NCBI RefSeq assembly: GCF_900156805.1
Contig: NZ_FTOQ01000008.1
Coordinates: 62,001 to 126,000 of the forward strand
Source of the DNA: Roseivivax lentus
GTDB lineage: Bacteria > Pseudomonadota > Alphaproteobacteria > Rhodobacterales > Rhodobacteraceae
Direction: 5' to 3'
DNA: 64,000 nucleotides
The position numbers and the translations under genes are program-made. The stretch's first letter is position 1. Each line of letters opens with the position of its first letter. The notes beneath the pieces were generated by a model. That model was given only the letters and a program-made list of their open reading frames with translations, ran no database searches and was not told the origin of the DNA. Below are positions 7,827-17,347 of this stretch, piece by piece.

Positions 7827-10028
7827 ATGTTAGCGGAAACACCCTCATTCTTCGCGGCAGGCGACCGGATCGCGGTCCTGACCACGCAGCCTCTCGGCGG
7901 CGTGCTCGACTACCGTGCGCCCGAGGGCGGTGTCGCCACGGGCAGTTTCGTCGAGGTGCCGCTGGGCCCCCGCCGGGTCATGGGCGTGGTCTGGGGGCCC
8001 GGTGAGGGCGGCTTCGATGCCGCGAAGCTGCGCCGCGTCGGAGCGGTGCTCGATATCCCGCCCATGCGCCTCGAAATGCGGGATTTCCTGATCCGCGCGG
8101 GCGCCTACACGCTGACGCCGCTGCCGCAGATGCTGCGGCTTGCGACCCGCGCGCCGGGGCTCGGCCAGCCCCCCGGCATGCGCAAGGTCTACCGCGCGGG
8201 CGATGGCCGGCCCGACCGCGAAACCGCCGCGCGCAGCCGCGTGATGGACGCGCTGTCCGAGATGGGCGGGCTCGCCCTGACCCTGTCGGAATTGGCGCAG
8301 ATGGCGGGCGTCTCGACCTCGGTCGTCAAGGGGCTGGTGAAACAAGGCGTCGTGCGCGAGGAGCAAAGCCCGCGCGACACGCCCTTCCCGCGTCTCGACC
8401 CGTCCCTGCCGAGCAAGGCCCTGGCCGAGGATCAGGCCGCCGCCGCGGAGGTCCTGCGCGACGGGCTCAAAAGCCGCCGCTACGGCACCACGCTTCTCAA
8501 GGGCGTGACCGGGTCGGGCAAGACCGAGGTCTATCTCGAAGCCGTCGCCGAATGCCTGCGCCAGGGCCGCCAGGCGCTGGTGCTGCTGCCCGAGATCGCG
8601 CTTTCGGCGGAGTTCCTGACCCGGGTCGAGGCCCGCTTCGGCGCGCGTCCCGCCGAATGGCATTCCGGCGTCACCCAGACCGAACGCCGCCGCACCTGGG
8701 CGATGGTCGCCGAGAACGGCGCGCAACTGGTGGTCGGCGCGCGCTCGGCGCTGTTCCTGCCGTTCCAGGACCTCGGCCTCATCGTCGTCGACGAGGAACA
8801 CGACACCTCCTACAAGCAAGAGGATGGCGTGCTCTACAATGCCCGCGACATGGCCGTGCTGCGCGCCTCCATCAACGATGCGCGGGTCGTGCTGGCCTCG
8901 GCCACGCCGTCGCTGGAAAGCTGGGCCAACGCGGAGGCCGGCAAGTACGACCGGCTGACACTGACCTCGCGCTTCGGCACCGCCGCCCTGCCCGACATGC
9001 GCAGCCTCGACATGCGCAGCGAGGACCTGCCGTCCGACCGCTGGGTGTCCAACACGCTGGCCCGGGCGGTTCAGGTGCGGATCGACCGGGGCGAACAGGC
9101 GCTCTTGTTCCTCAATCGCCGCGGCTACGCGCCGGTCACGATCTGCCGCGCCTGCGGGCATCAGATCGGATGCAAGCACTGCGATGCGCGCATGGTCGAA
9201 CACCGCTTCTTGAAGCGCCTCGTCTGCCACCAATGCGGCGAGACCGAACCGCGGCCCGAGACCTGCCCCGCCTGCGAGGTCGAGGGCAAGCTCGCCGCCG
9301 TGGGCCCGGGCGTGGAGCGGCTGGCCGAGGAGGCGCGCGCGCTCTTTCCCGAGGCGCGGATCGCGGTCCTCTCCTCGGACATGTACACCACCGCGCGGCA
9401 GCTGAAGGCCGAGATCGCCGCCATCGCCGCCGGAGAGGCCGACATCATCGTCGGCACGCAGCTCGTGGCCAAGGGGCACAATTTCCCGCTGCTGACGCTG
9501 GTGGGCGTGATCGACGCGGATCTGGGCCTGCAGGGATCGGACCTGCGCGCCGCGGAGCGCACCTTCCAGCTGATGCGCCAGGTCGCGGGCCGCGCGGGCC
9601 GGGCCGAAAAGCCCGGCATCGCGCTGTTGCAGACCTACCAGCCCGAACACCCGGTGATCCGCGCGATCCTGTCGGGTGACGAGGAGGGCTTCTGGCGGGC
9701 CGAGGCGCGCGAACGCGAGGCGGCGGGCGTGCCGCCTTACGGGCGCATGGCCGGGATCGTGCTGTCGTCGGAGGATGTGCAGCGCGTCTTCGATCTGGGC
9801 AATGCGCTGGCGCGGAACGCGCAAATGCTGCGCGCCGTCGGGGCCGAGGTCTACGGCCCTGCCCCCGCCCCCATCGCCAAGGTCCGCGGCCGGCACCGGG
9901 TGCGGCTTCTGGTGAAGGCGCCGAAGGGCACCGCGCTGCAGCCCGCGCTCGCCGACTGGGTGGGTCAGTTCAAGCTGAAAGGCGATCTGCGCGTGTCGGT
10001 CGATATCGACCCGCAGAGCTTTTTCTGA
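7827..10028 (+). CDS. priA: Primosomal replication protein N' (PriA helicase)
   Basis: A 733-residue superfamily-2 helicase that restarts collapsed replication forks by loading the primosome. Visible are the N-terminal DNA-binding domain (VLTTQPLGGVLDYRAP), Walker A GVTGSGKTEVY, Walker B DEEHDTSYKQED, motif III ASATPSLESW, and the zinc-binding insertion with paired cysteines (CRACGHQIGCKHCDAR ... CHQCGETEPRPETCPACE). Motif VI RQVAGRAGRA is intact. The start at 7827 (MLAETPSFFAAGDRIAVL) gives the normal family length; the longer open frame upstream overlaps transaldolase in antisense. Convergent with the lipoprotein gene 15 bp downstream. Confidence 0.96.
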   Translation: MLAETPSFFAAGDRIAVLTTQPLGGVLDYRAPEGGVATGSFVEVPLGPRRVMGVVWGPGEGGFDAAKLRRVGAVLDIPPMRLEMRDFLIRAGAYTLTPLPQMLRLATRAPGLGQPPGMRKVYRAGDGRPDRETAARSRVMDALSEMGGLALTLSELAQMAGVSTSVVKGLVKQGVVREEQSPRDTPFPRLDPSLPSKALAEDQAAAAEVLRDGLKSRRYGTTLLKGVTGSGKTEVYLEAVAECLRQGRQALVLLPEIALSAEFLTRVEARFGARPAEWHSGVTQTERRRTWAMVAENGAQLVVGARSALFLPFQDLGLIVVDEEHDTSYKQEDGVLYNARDMAVLRASINDARVVLASATPSLESWANAEAGKYDRLTLTSRFGTAALPDMRSLDMRSEDLPSDRWVSNTLARAVQVRIDRGEQALLFLNRRGYAPVTICRACGHQIGCKHCDARMVEHRFLKRLVCHQCGETEPRPETCPACEVEGKLAAVGPGVERLAEEARALFPEARIAVLSSDMYTTARQLKAEIAAIAAGEADIIVGTQLVAKGHNFPLLTLVGVIDADLGLQGSDLRAAERTFQLMRQVAGRAGRAEKPGIALLQTYQPEHPVIRAILSGDEEGFWRAEAREREAAGVPPYGRMAGIVLSSEDVQRVFDLGNALARNAQMLRAVGAEVYGPAPAPIAKVRGRHRVRLLVKAPKGTALQPALADWVGQFKLKGDLRVSVDIDPQSFF

Positions 10029-10043
10029 GCCGGGCGCGCCGCC

Positions 10044-10670
10044 TCAGCGCAGGCCGGTCACGACCCAATCCGCGAATTCGGCCAGCAGGATATCCGAGGC
10101 CTGATCGAACCCCGCGACGATCTGTGCGTTCTCCAGCCCGGCGGTCTGCGCCTCGGCGGTGAAGGTGCGGCTGGCGAGGATCGCCACGTCCCGCTCCCGC
10201 ACCAGCTGCACCGAGACGCGCAGGGTGACGATGGCGGTCTCCGTGCCGGGGACCGCGCGGCCCTGGAAGTCGATGAGGTCACTGACCACCGCCACGTCGC
10301 CCGACAGGCCCAGGGGCTCGCGGCCCACATAGGTCAGCCCGTCCGTCGCCTGCAGCGCGCGCAGCATCAGCGATTGCATCATGACCGGCACTTCCTCGCC
10401 CCAGCGCGCGCCGGGCAGGTATTGCGCCTGCAGGTCCGACGGCTTGATCATGATACGGTCGGTCATGAGCGCCCCGGTGGTGGTCGGCTCCTCGACGGTC
10501 ACGTTGAGACGCAGGCGGCGCGGCGCCTCGGCGATGCTCTCGGGCGCGCGCAACTCGTAGACATCCAGCGCCTCGGTGGCCTGGGACAGCGCCGACAGGG
10601 CCGAACAACCGGGCAGCAGGATCAGCGCGACAAGTGCGAGGGGGCGAAGCAAGGGCATGACAGGGCTCAT
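10044..10670 (-). CDS. ABC-type transport auxiliary lipoprotein (PqiC/LptE-like, MCE operon)
   Basis: A 208-residue lipoprotein with a signal peptide and lipobox LLPGC (Cys near residue 22). The body fits the ABC-type transport auxiliary lipoprotein family (DUF330), which partners MCE systems at the outer membrane: DVYELRAPES, SDLQAQYLPGARWGEEVP and the C-terminal FDQASDILLAEFADWV. Its ATG overlaps the stop of the MCE gene (ATGA), so it is the last gene of the Mla-type operon. It likely bridges the MCE protein to the outer membrane. Confidence 0.85.
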   Translation of the reverse strand: MSPVMPLLRPLALVALILLPGCSALSALSQATEALDVYELRAPESIAEAPRRLRLNVTVEEPTTTGALMTDRIMIKPSDLQAQYLPGARWGEEVPVMMQSLMLRALQATDGLTYVGREPLGLSGDVAVVSDLIDFQGRAVPGTETAIVTLRVSVQLVRERDVAILASRTFTAEAQTAGLENAQIVAGFDQASDILLAEFADWVVTGLR

Positions 10671-12406
10671 CTTCTGAATTCCGGCGTGTCGCGGTCAAGC
10701 AGAAGCCGCGTCGGGTCGCGGCTAAGTTGCCGCGCCAGGCTGTCGAGGTTGCGAATGAGGCGCCGCGTCTCCGAGGCCAGCGCGGAATATTGCGGCAGGC
10801 CCTCGCGGGCGAAGGTCGCCACGGGCGCGCCGGTCTGGGCGACCACGCGCTGCAATTCCACGAAGGTCGCCTGCGCCGCGGCGGCGGCTTCGCGCAGGTC
10901 CTGGCTCAGCGCGGGGATATCCTCGGAAACCTCCGCGATCGCGGTGTCGAAGCTGGTGATCGCGCTGCGCAGATCCTCGGTGATGGCCGCGACCTCGGTA
11001 TTGATGACGCGGTCCGCACCATTGAATGCCCGCTCCGCCGCGATCAGCGTCCGGTTGCCAGTCTCGAGCGCCGCATCGACCGCCTCGAGGGTGTTGTTCG
11101 CGGTCTCGAAGGTCGTCGTGGCCGCGACAAGCGCCGCCTCGGCCTCGTCGGACAATTCCAGCACGTTCTCCGCCGTCGCGGTGGCGCTCGCGCCAACCTC
11201 GTCGATCACGCGGCGCGCCGTGGCGGTGGCGCTGCGCACATCCTCCAGCACCACCGGCAGATCCTCGCGCGCGGCCTCGGCGATTATGTCCACCACCTCG
11301 GAGGTGTCGGCCACCACGATGCGCATCTCGTCGATCAGCCACTGGCCGTCTTCCTCGAACAACAGGTCGATATTCTCGGAGGTCTCGTAGATCGAATCGG
11401 ACGCTTCCTCGAAGCTCGCGATCAGCGCCGAGGTCTCGGCGATCAGCGGCCCCGCCTCCTCGAAGCGGTCTCGCGCGACGCTGCCCGCATCGTTGATCGT
11501 GGCCAGCGTCACCGACGCCTCGTCGGTCAGGACCAGCAGCTCCCGGCGCAGATCGGCGATGGCGCCCTGCAATTCGATGGTCAGCGCCGGCAGGTCGTTC
11601 GACAGGAAGCCCTGCGCGCTGTCGATGGTCCGCGTCGTCGCGTCGAGCGTGCCCTGCCCCCGCTGCAGCAGGTCCTGTCCGTCCTCGGCCAACGCAGTCA
11701 CCGAATTGAGCGTGCCGTCGGCGGTCTGCAGGACGACCGACAGGTCGTCCGACAGCGTCTCCAGCGTGGTGTTGAACCGGTCGATCTGTTCGGAGAAATC
11801 CGACACCTCCGCCGTCACCGCCGAGAAATCCTCGAGCACGGTCGAGAAACTCGCCGAGGCCTCGGCGACGTTGCCGAGGATCTCGTCGACCCGGTCGCGG
11901 TTCTCGGAACTCAGCAGCGCGTTGAGGTCCTGCACTACCTCCAGCGCCTCGGAAAGCAGCTCCGGCGCGTCCTCGCTCAGCGATTGCAGCACCGACCGGC
12001 CCGCCTGGATCACCGGCACGTCCTGCTCGCTCGCGGCCTCCAGCATCGGCGCCTCGGGCGTGCCCGCGCTGATGCCCACATAGGAAACGCCGGTGACGCC
12101 CTGGCTCTCGATGGTGGCCTCGGAATCGACGCGCACCGGGGTCTCCGCGTCGATCTCGAGGCGCACCTGCACCGTGCCGTCGCGGTCGGGCGAAAGGCGG
12201 ATATCGACGACCTGGCCCACCGGGAAGCCCGCAAAGCGCACGTCCGAGGCCATGGACAGCCCCGAGACGGAGGCGAAGTTCACGTCGTAATAGGCGTAGC
12301 GCTCGTCCAGCTCGACGCCCGCGAACCACAGGAAAAAGCCCAGGATTCCAACGAATCCCGCCACCGTGAAGGCGCCGATCAGAATGAAATTCGCGCGCGT
12401 CTCCAT
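10667..12406 (-). CDS. mlaD: MlaD-family MCE-domain lipid transport protein with long helical tail
   Basis: A 579-residue periplasmic substrate-binding component of an Mla-type lipid ABC transporter. An N-terminal membrane anchor (NFILIGAFTVAGFVGILGFF) leads into one MCE domain (about residues 35-125: GLSMASDVRFAGFPVGQVVD ... VTGVSYVGIS). About 430 residues of Asp/Glu/Ala/Ser/Thr-rich heptad-like helix follow, consistent with a long coiled-coil needle spanning the periplasm as in PqiB/MlaD-like proteins. That is much longer than E. coli MlaD (about 180 residues) but common in alphaproteobacteria. It lies 10 bp after the ATPase gene and overlaps the lipoprotein gene by 4 bp. Confidence 0.88.
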   Translation of the reverse strand: METRANFILIGAFTVAGFVGILGFFLWFAGVELDERYAYYDVNFASVSGLSMASDVRFAGFPVGQVVDIRLSPDRDGTVQVRLEIDAETPVRVDSEATIESQGVTGVSYVGISAGTPEAPMLEAASEQDVPVIQAGRSVLQSLSEDAPELLSEALEVVQDLNALLSSENRDRVDEILGNVAEASASFSTVLEDFSAVTAEVSDFSEQIDRFNTTLETLSDDLSVVLQTADGTLNSVTALAEDGQDLLQRGQGTLDATTRTIDSAQGFLSNDLPALTIELQGAIADLRRELLVLTDEASVTLATINDAGSVARDRFEEAGPLIAETSALIASFEEASDSIYETSENIDLLFEEDGQWLIDEMRIVVADTSEVVDIIAEAAREDLPVVLEDVRSATATARRVIDEVGASATATAENVLELSDEAEAALVAATTTFETANNTLEAVDAALETGNRTLIAAERAFNGADRVINTEVAAITEDLRSAITSFDTAIAEVSEDIPALSQDLREAAAAAQATFVELQRVVAQTGAPVATFAREGLPQYSALASETRRLIRNLDSLARQLSRDPTRLLLDRDTPEFRR

Positions 12407-12416
12407 CGCCCTCGCC

Positions 12417-13199
12417 TTACGTCTCGCCCTTGGCGGTCAGCGCCGCCCGGGCCCGCGGCCCGTGGAAATAATCATGCACCCATGGATGATCCACGCGGCC
12501 CATCTCTTCAATCGTGCCCGAGACCAGAACGCGCTGTTCCGCCAGCACCGCGACCCGGTCGCAGACGGCGTAAAGCGTGTCGAGGTCATGGGTGACAAGG
12601 AACACCGTTAGCCCCAGCGACCGGCTAAGTCCATGGATAAGCTGGTCGAAGGCCGCGGCCCCGATGGGGTCGAGCCCCGCGGTCGGCTCGTCGAGGAACA
12701 CGATATCGGGATCGAGCGCCAGCGCACGCGCCAGCCCCGCGCGCTTGCGCATGCCGCCCGAAAGCTCCGACGGGTACTTGTCGCCCGCCGACCAGGACAG
12801 CCCGACCATGGATATCTTCAGATCCGCCAGCGCCGCGCGGGTGCCCGGATCGAGATCGGGCACGTGCTTCAGCGGCACCTCGACGTTTTCCCGCACCGTG
12901 AGCGACGAGAACAGCGCGCCATCCTGGAACATCACGCCCCAGCGGTCATCGACCTTGTCGCGCGCTTCCTCCCCGCCCCGGCGCAGATCGTAGCCCAGAA
13001 CCTCGATCTCGCCCGCCTGCGGCGTCTGCAGGCCCACGATGGTCTTCAGCAGCACCGACTTGCCGGTGCCCGACCCGCCGACGACGCCCAGGATCTCGCC
13101 CCGGTAGACATCGAGGTCGAGGTCGTGATGCACCACCTGCCGCCCGAACTGGTTATGGATGCCGCGCAGGCGGATGACGACGTCGCGCTCCTCGGTCAT
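12417..13199 (-). CDS. mlaF: Mla-type ABC transporter ATP-binding protein
   Basis: A 260-residue ATPase energising lipid movement across the inner membrane. It has Walker A GGSGTGKS, Q-loop WGVMFQDGALFSSLTV, signature LSGGMRKRAGLARALAL (the Lys/Arg-rich form typical of MlaF), Walker B IVFLDEPTAGLDP and H-loop VTHDLDT. I chose ATG 13199 (MTEERDVVIRLRGIHNQFG) because it overlaps the permease stop as ATGA; the longer frame upstream is antisense to nothing and overlaps the permease. Confidence 0.94.
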   Translation of the reverse strand: MTEERDVVIRLRGIHNQFGRQVVHHDLDLDVYRGEILGVVGGSGTGKSVLLKTIVGLQTPQAGEIEVLGYDLRRGGEEARDKVDDRWGVMFQDGALFSSLTVRENVEVPLKHVPDLDPGTRAALADLKISMVGLSWSAGDKYPSELSGGMRKRAGLARALALDPDIVFLDEPTAGLDPIGAAAFDQLIHGLSRSLGLTVFLVTHDLDTLYAVCDRVAVLAEQRVLVSGTIEEMGRVDHPWVHDYFHGPRARAALTAKGET

Positions 13200-14323
13200 A
13201 GGCCGATCTCCGCGAAGAAGACCGAGAAGATCGCGTCCGCCACGATCACCGCGAAGATCGCCTGCACCACCGCGTTCGAGGTCTGCCGCCCGAGGCTCTC
13301 GGCGTTCGATCCGACCTGCATGCCCGCATTGCAGCCCACCACGCCGATGATGACCGCGAAGACCGGCGCCTTGATCAGGCCGACGAAGACATTGGAGACA
13401 TCCGTGCCCTCGATCAGCCGCACGAGGAAGATGCCCGGCGAGATGTCGAGCACGAGGTAGGACATGATCCCGCCGCCCAGAAGGCCCATCACGTTGGCCA
13501 CAAGCCCGAGGATCGGCAGCATCAGGATCAGCGCGAGGATACGCGGCACGAAAAGCGCATGGGCGGGGTCGATGCCCAGGGTCTGCATCGCGTCGATCTC
13601 CTCGCGCATCTTCATCGAGCCGATCGCGGCGGTGAAGGCCGAGGCGGTGCGGCCCGCCACGATGATCGAGGTCAGAAGGATGCCCAGCTCGCGCAGGATC
13701 GAGATCGCGATGAGGTCCACCACGAAGACCTCGGCGCCGAACTGGCGCAGCTGCGTCGCGCCCTGAAAGGCCAGCACGACGCCGATCAGGAAGGACAGAA
13801 GGCTGACGATGGGCACCGCGCGCCAACCCACATCCTCGCAATGGGCGACCAGCGCCGTGAGGTGGAACCTGCTCGGATGCCGCAGGCTCTGACCCAGCCG
13901 GTAGAGGAACATCCCGAAAGCATTCAGGAAGACGCCGCCATGCTTGCCCATATCGACCACGCGCCGCCCGATGGCGTCGAGCCGGCCGGTCAGGCCCTTC
14001 GGCCCGGTATCCTCGGGCAGATCGGGCGTGGGGATGGCCGCATCCACCCGTCGCATCAACGCCGAAAGATGCGGCGCGGCGCCCTGCGTCTCCAGCGTGA
14101 AGCCCGCCTCGGCGATCCGCGCCTCCAACCGGTCGAGCGCCCAGGCGCCCGCCGTGTCCAGCCGCTCCAGCGCCGCAAGATCGAGCAGCACCGCCCGATC
14201 CGCCGCGATGGCCGCCAGGCGCGGCTCGGCCCCGGGCAGGTCGTGCACGGTGAAGACACCCGACAGACGCACCAAGTGGTGATCGGCGGCGGTCTCGACG
14301 GTCAGGGACAGGGCGTCATTCAT
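13196..14323 (-). CDS. mlaE: Mla-type ABC transporter permease with N-terminal STAS domain
   Basis: A 375-residue fusion. Residues 1 to about 95 are a STAS-like domain (the role of MlaB in E. coli): VRLSGVFTVHDLPGAE, LLDLAALERLDTAGAWALDRL. The rest is the MlaE permease with five or six helices (PIVSLLSFLIGVVLAFQGA, LGILLTSIIVAGRTASAFTA, GSMKMREEIDAM). The EIDAM cytoplasmic helix is the family signature. It heads a four-gene operon permease-ATPase-MCE-lipoprotein, which should maintain outer-membrane lipid asymmetry. The phosphorylatable Ser/Thr typical of STAS is present as T in LDTAGAW. Confidence 0.92.
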   Translation of the reverse strand: MNDALSLTVETAADHHLVRLSGVFTVHDLPGAEPRLAAIAADRAVLLDLAALERLDTAGAWALDRLEARIAEAGFTLETQGAAPHLSALMRRVDAAIPTPDLPEDTGPKGLTGRLDAIGRRVVDMGKHGGVFLNAFGMFLYRLGQSLRHPSRFHLTALVAHCEDVGWRAVPIVSLLSFLIGVVLAFQGATQLRQFGAEVFVVDLIAISILRELGILLTSIIVAGRTASAFTAAIGSMKMREEIDAMQTLGIDPAHALFVPRILALILMLPILGLVANVMGLLGGGIMSYLVLDISPGIFLVRLIEGTDVSNVFVGLIKAPVFAVIIGVVGCNAGMQVGSNAESLGRQTSNAVVQAIFAVIVADAIFSVFFAEIGL

Positions 14324-14364
14324 GTCGCGGGCCAGTGTGGGTCATTCGGAGCGGGGTGAAAAGC

Positions 14365-15813
14365 TCATGCACGCCAGAACCGCACGGTGAAGAGCACGAA
14401 GACCGCCATCAGCTCCAGCCTGCCCATCAGCATGGCAAGGATGAGCAGCCATTTGGCGGTGTCGTTGAGCGGCGCGAAATTGCCCGCCGGTCCGATGATC
14501 GGCCCGAGACCCGGACCGATATTGCCCAAGGCCGTCGCCGCCCCCGAAAGCGCGGTGATGAAATCGAGCCCGGTCATCCCGAGCGCCACGGCAAAGAGGC
14601 CCAGCGTGACGATGAAGAACAGAAAGAAGGTCATCACCGAGGACAACACGTCGTCGCCCACGGGCCGCCCCTCGAAGCGCGGCGTGAAGATGCCGTGCGG
14701 CGCGCGGATGCGGCCCAGCTGCGCGCGCACGGAAACCACCAGAAGCTGCCATCGGAACACCTTGATCGAACAGGCGGTCGAGCCCGCGCAGCCGCCGATC
14801 AGCCCCAGGAAGAAGAACAGCGCCACGAGGAACGGCCCCCAGAGCATGTAATCGACCGAGGCATATCCGGTGCCGGTCATGATCGAGACGATATTGAACA
14901 GCGCCTCGCGGCCCGCGCGTTCGGGATCGTGCGGAAACAGGATCAGCAGCGCCACGGTCACCACCACGCAGACCACCGCGATGATGGCGAGGAAGGCGCG
15001 CACCTGGCTGTCGCGCAGGATCGCCCGCGAATTGCCGTTCAGCATCTGCACGTAGCGCACGAAGGGCAGCCCCGCGAGGATCATGAACAGCGCCGCCACG
15101 TATTGCGCGGACCCGGTGAAGGCCCCGAAGGAGCCGTCGTAATTGGCAAATCCCCCCGTCGCCACGGTGGTCAGCGCGTGCACCGTCGCGTCGAACACAT
15201 CCATCCCGCAGGCGAGGTAGGCCAGCGCGCAGCTCATCGTGATGGTGATGTAGATGGACGAGATCGACGAGGCGATCTCGGCGGCGCGCGGCAGCACCTT
15301 GCCCATCGTGTCGAACCCTTCGGAGCGGAAGATCTGCATGCCGCCGACGCGCAGTTCCGGCAGAAACACCATGGCGACGACGATGATGCCGATGCCGCCC
15401 AGCCATTGCAGCAGCCCGCGCCACAAAAGAATGCCCTTGGGCAGCTCCTCGAGCCCGCTGAACACCGTCGATCCGGTGGTGGTCAGCCCCGACATGGCCT
15501 CGAAATAGGCATCGACGAAGCGCGCCTCAGTCGCCCCCAGCACGAAGGGGATCGCGCCGAAGACCGGCAGCACCGCCCAGACCGAGGTGGTCAGCAGGAA
15601 GGTCTGTTGCAGCGACAGCCTGTCCTTCACCGCGTTCTGCGAGGCAAGCGATATCAACCCGCCCGCCAGCGTGGTCACGATGGCGCTTTCGAAGAAGACG
15701 GCCCACTCACCGCGCCCCTCGACGATATCGACCAGCATGGGCACCAGCATGGTCAGGCCGAGGCACATCACGAGCAGGCCGATGACATAGGCCACGGGGC
15801 GCAGATCGAACAT
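14365..15813 (-). CDS. trkH: Trk/Ktr-type potassium uptake membrane protein
   Basis: A 482-residue K+ channel-like transporter subunit. It has four helix-pore-helix repeats with filter-like segments (SGLTTTGSTVF, TTVATGGFANYDGS, MTGTGYASVDY, TALGNIGPGLGP) and the first-gate region GGCAGSTACSIKVFRW. It requires a TrkA-type NAD-binding partner, not encoded here. ATG 15813 (MFDLRPVAYVIGLLV) matches the family start; a GTG at 15837 would add eight residues and cannot be excluded. It lies 41 bp upstream of the mlaE start on the same strand, so co-transcription is possible. Confidence 0.93.
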   Translation of the reverse strand: MFDLRPVAYVIGLLVMCLGLTMLVPMLVDIVEGRGEWAVFFESAIVTTLAGGLISLASQNAVKDRLSLQQTFLLTTSVWAVLPVFGAIPFVLGATEARFVDAYFEAMSGLTTTGSTVFSGLEELPKGILLWRGLLQWLGGIGIIVVAMVFLPELRVGGMQIFRSEGFDTMGKVLPRAAEIASSISSIYITITMSCALAYLACGMDVFDATVHALTTVATGGFANYDGSFGAFTGSAQYVAALFMILAGLPFVRYVQMLNGNSRAILRDSQVRAFLAIIAVVCVVVTVALLILFPHDPERAGREALFNIVSIMTGTGYASVDYMLWGPFLVALFFFLGLIGGCAGSTACSIKVFRWQLLVVSVRAQLGRIRAPHGIFTPRFEGRPVGDDVLSSVMTFFLFFIVTLGLFAVALGMTGLDFITALSGAATALGNIGPGLGPIIGPAGNFAPLNDTAKWLLILAMLMGRLELMAVFVLFTVRFWRA

Positions 15814-16065
15814 GGCGCCGAGCGTTGAACCGCGCACCTCGCCAAGTCAAGAGACCGCGCCGCCGCGCCTGGACGCGCCGCTCGATCGGCGCATCCGCGC
15901 ATCGCCTCCGCCGCTCCGCGCGGCGCCCTGCGCTGTTATCGGCCCCCGCAGGCCCCGCCCGGCTCAAGCTGCGGGCGGCATGCTGCCCATGCCGCTTCAC
16001 CTTTCCCGAAATCCGCAAACGCGCGCTTGGCCACCGGGACCGCCGGCGGGCAGGCCGCGCAGACG

Positions 16066-16091
16066 AAAACGCCGCCCCCGAAGGGACGGCG
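16066..16091 (-). terminator. Intrinsic terminator after folE2
   Basis: On the minus strand a 9-bp GC stem with one G-U pair closes a UUCG-type loop and is followed by TTTTCGT, about 30 bp past the folE2 stop. The remaining spacer up to trkH (15838-16065) shows no gene. Confidence 0.7.
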
Positions 16092-16119
16092 CATCGTATT
16101 GCCCGGGCGCGGCCCGCGA

Positions 16120-17214
16120 TCAGCCGACGTGAAACAGCGTCGAGAAGAGCTGCGGGTCGAGGCTTTCCTGCGCGAAAAGATCGCCCTCGGTCAGGACCGA
16201 CACGGCGTCATGGCTGTGCAGACTTTCCTGATGGCTCGCCAGCACGCGGTAATCGCCAATGCGGCCGTCGCGTTGCAGCTGGTCGGCGAACAGCCGGGCC
16301 GCGTCTTCCACGAAGATCGGGTTGGCGGCGTTCAGCTCGGCGAAGGCCTGTTCGTCCTCGCGCTTGACCATGACCTGCGTCTCGGTCGGCACGGCGGCGC
16401 GGCAGAGGTCGATCAGGTCCTCGAACCACAGCACGTCCTCGCCCTTCAGCTCGACCGAGATCCGCGCGACCGAGCGCTGCGAATGCGGCGTGGCCAAGAC
16501 GCCCCGCTCGCGGCGGGCATGTTCGCTCAGCTCCAGCGAGCAGGGGCAGGTCGAGGAATAGACGTAGTCGAGATGCATGACCTTGCGGCGCACGCCCTCC
16601 AGTTCCACGAGTTCCAGCGCGATGTCGTAATACTGAAAGCCCGACAGGCCCGAGCGCAGGCTATCGACCTTCACCGGGAAGCGGAGCCGCATGTTGATGC
16701 GCGCATCGAAGCTTTCGAGGTCGGTCTTGTAATCGTCGAGCGCGGCCTCGATCACCTCGAAGGAAAACGTCTTCTCGGCATGCTTGTAGAAGGACCGCAT
16801 GATGCGGGACATGTTGATGCCCTTCTTGTCCGCATCGAGGCTGACCGTGCCGGTCACGCTGGTCTCCAGATGCAGATCGCCGTTGTCGCGGGTGTGATAG
16901 GCGATGGGCAGGCGGAAGTTCGAGATGCCCACATGCTGGATCGGACGGTTGGCGCCCCGGATCAGCGACGAGGGGCCGTTCTGCAGGTCGGGCAGCGTGT
17001 CCTTGTAGGCCGTATCCACGTCGAAGCCGCTGTCGTAATCGCGCGCCAGAATGGGATAGCTGTCGGCGCCGGGCAGCAGCTTCTGGACCGCCGGGTCCAG
17101 CGCCTCGATCTCGGCTTCATGGGCGCGGTCTGCCCATTGGCGCAGCACGGCCAACGCAGCCTCCGCCTCTTCGCGGCTGGGCTTGCGATCAAACTCGGGG
17201 TCGTACACGTTCAT
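16120..17214 (-). CDS. folE2: GTP cyclohydrolase IB (FolE2), zinc-independent
   Basis: A 364-residue enzyme converting GTP to 7,8-dihydroneopterin triphosphate, the first step of folate synthesis and of queuosine synthesis. Family markers are VGISNFRLP, GTVSLDADKKGINMSRIMR, the metal/active-site cysteine segment SSTCPCSLELSEHARRERG, and the C-terminal HSHDAV. ATG 17214 (MNVYDPEFDRKPSREEAE) is preferred over the in-frame codon at 17271 because a GGAG lies 7 bp upstream and no family homology precedes it. FolE2 is often the only GTP cyclohydrolase in roseobacters. It is 133 bp downstream of metZ on the same strand. Confidence 0.95.
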   Translation of the reverse strand: MNVYDPEFDRKPSREEAEAALAVLRQWADRAHEAEIEALDPAVQKLLPGADSYPILARDYDSGFDVDTAYKDTLPDLQNGPSSLIRGANRPIQHVGISNFRLPIAYHTRDNGDLHLETSVTGTVSLDADKKGINMSRIMRSFYKHAEKTFSFEVIEAALDDYKTDLESFDARINMRLRFPVKVDSLRSGLSGFQYYDIALELVELEGVRRKVMHLDYVYSSTCPCSLELSEHARRERGVLATPHSQRSVARISVELKGEDVLWFEDLIDLCRAAVPTETQVMVKREDEQAFAELNAANPIFVEDAARLFADQLQRDGRIGDYRVLASHQESLHSHDAVSVLTEGDLFAQESLDPQLFSTLFHVG

Positions 17215-17347
17215 GAGGGGCACTCCGCATCCATGTGGGATAGAGATAGGGGGTCGGGGCAAATTGCCCAACTTTCCTCTCTGTTACGGGTACAACGCCC
17301 GACCGGATCATAAGGTTTCCCCATGACCGCCGGGCGCTGCCCGACCC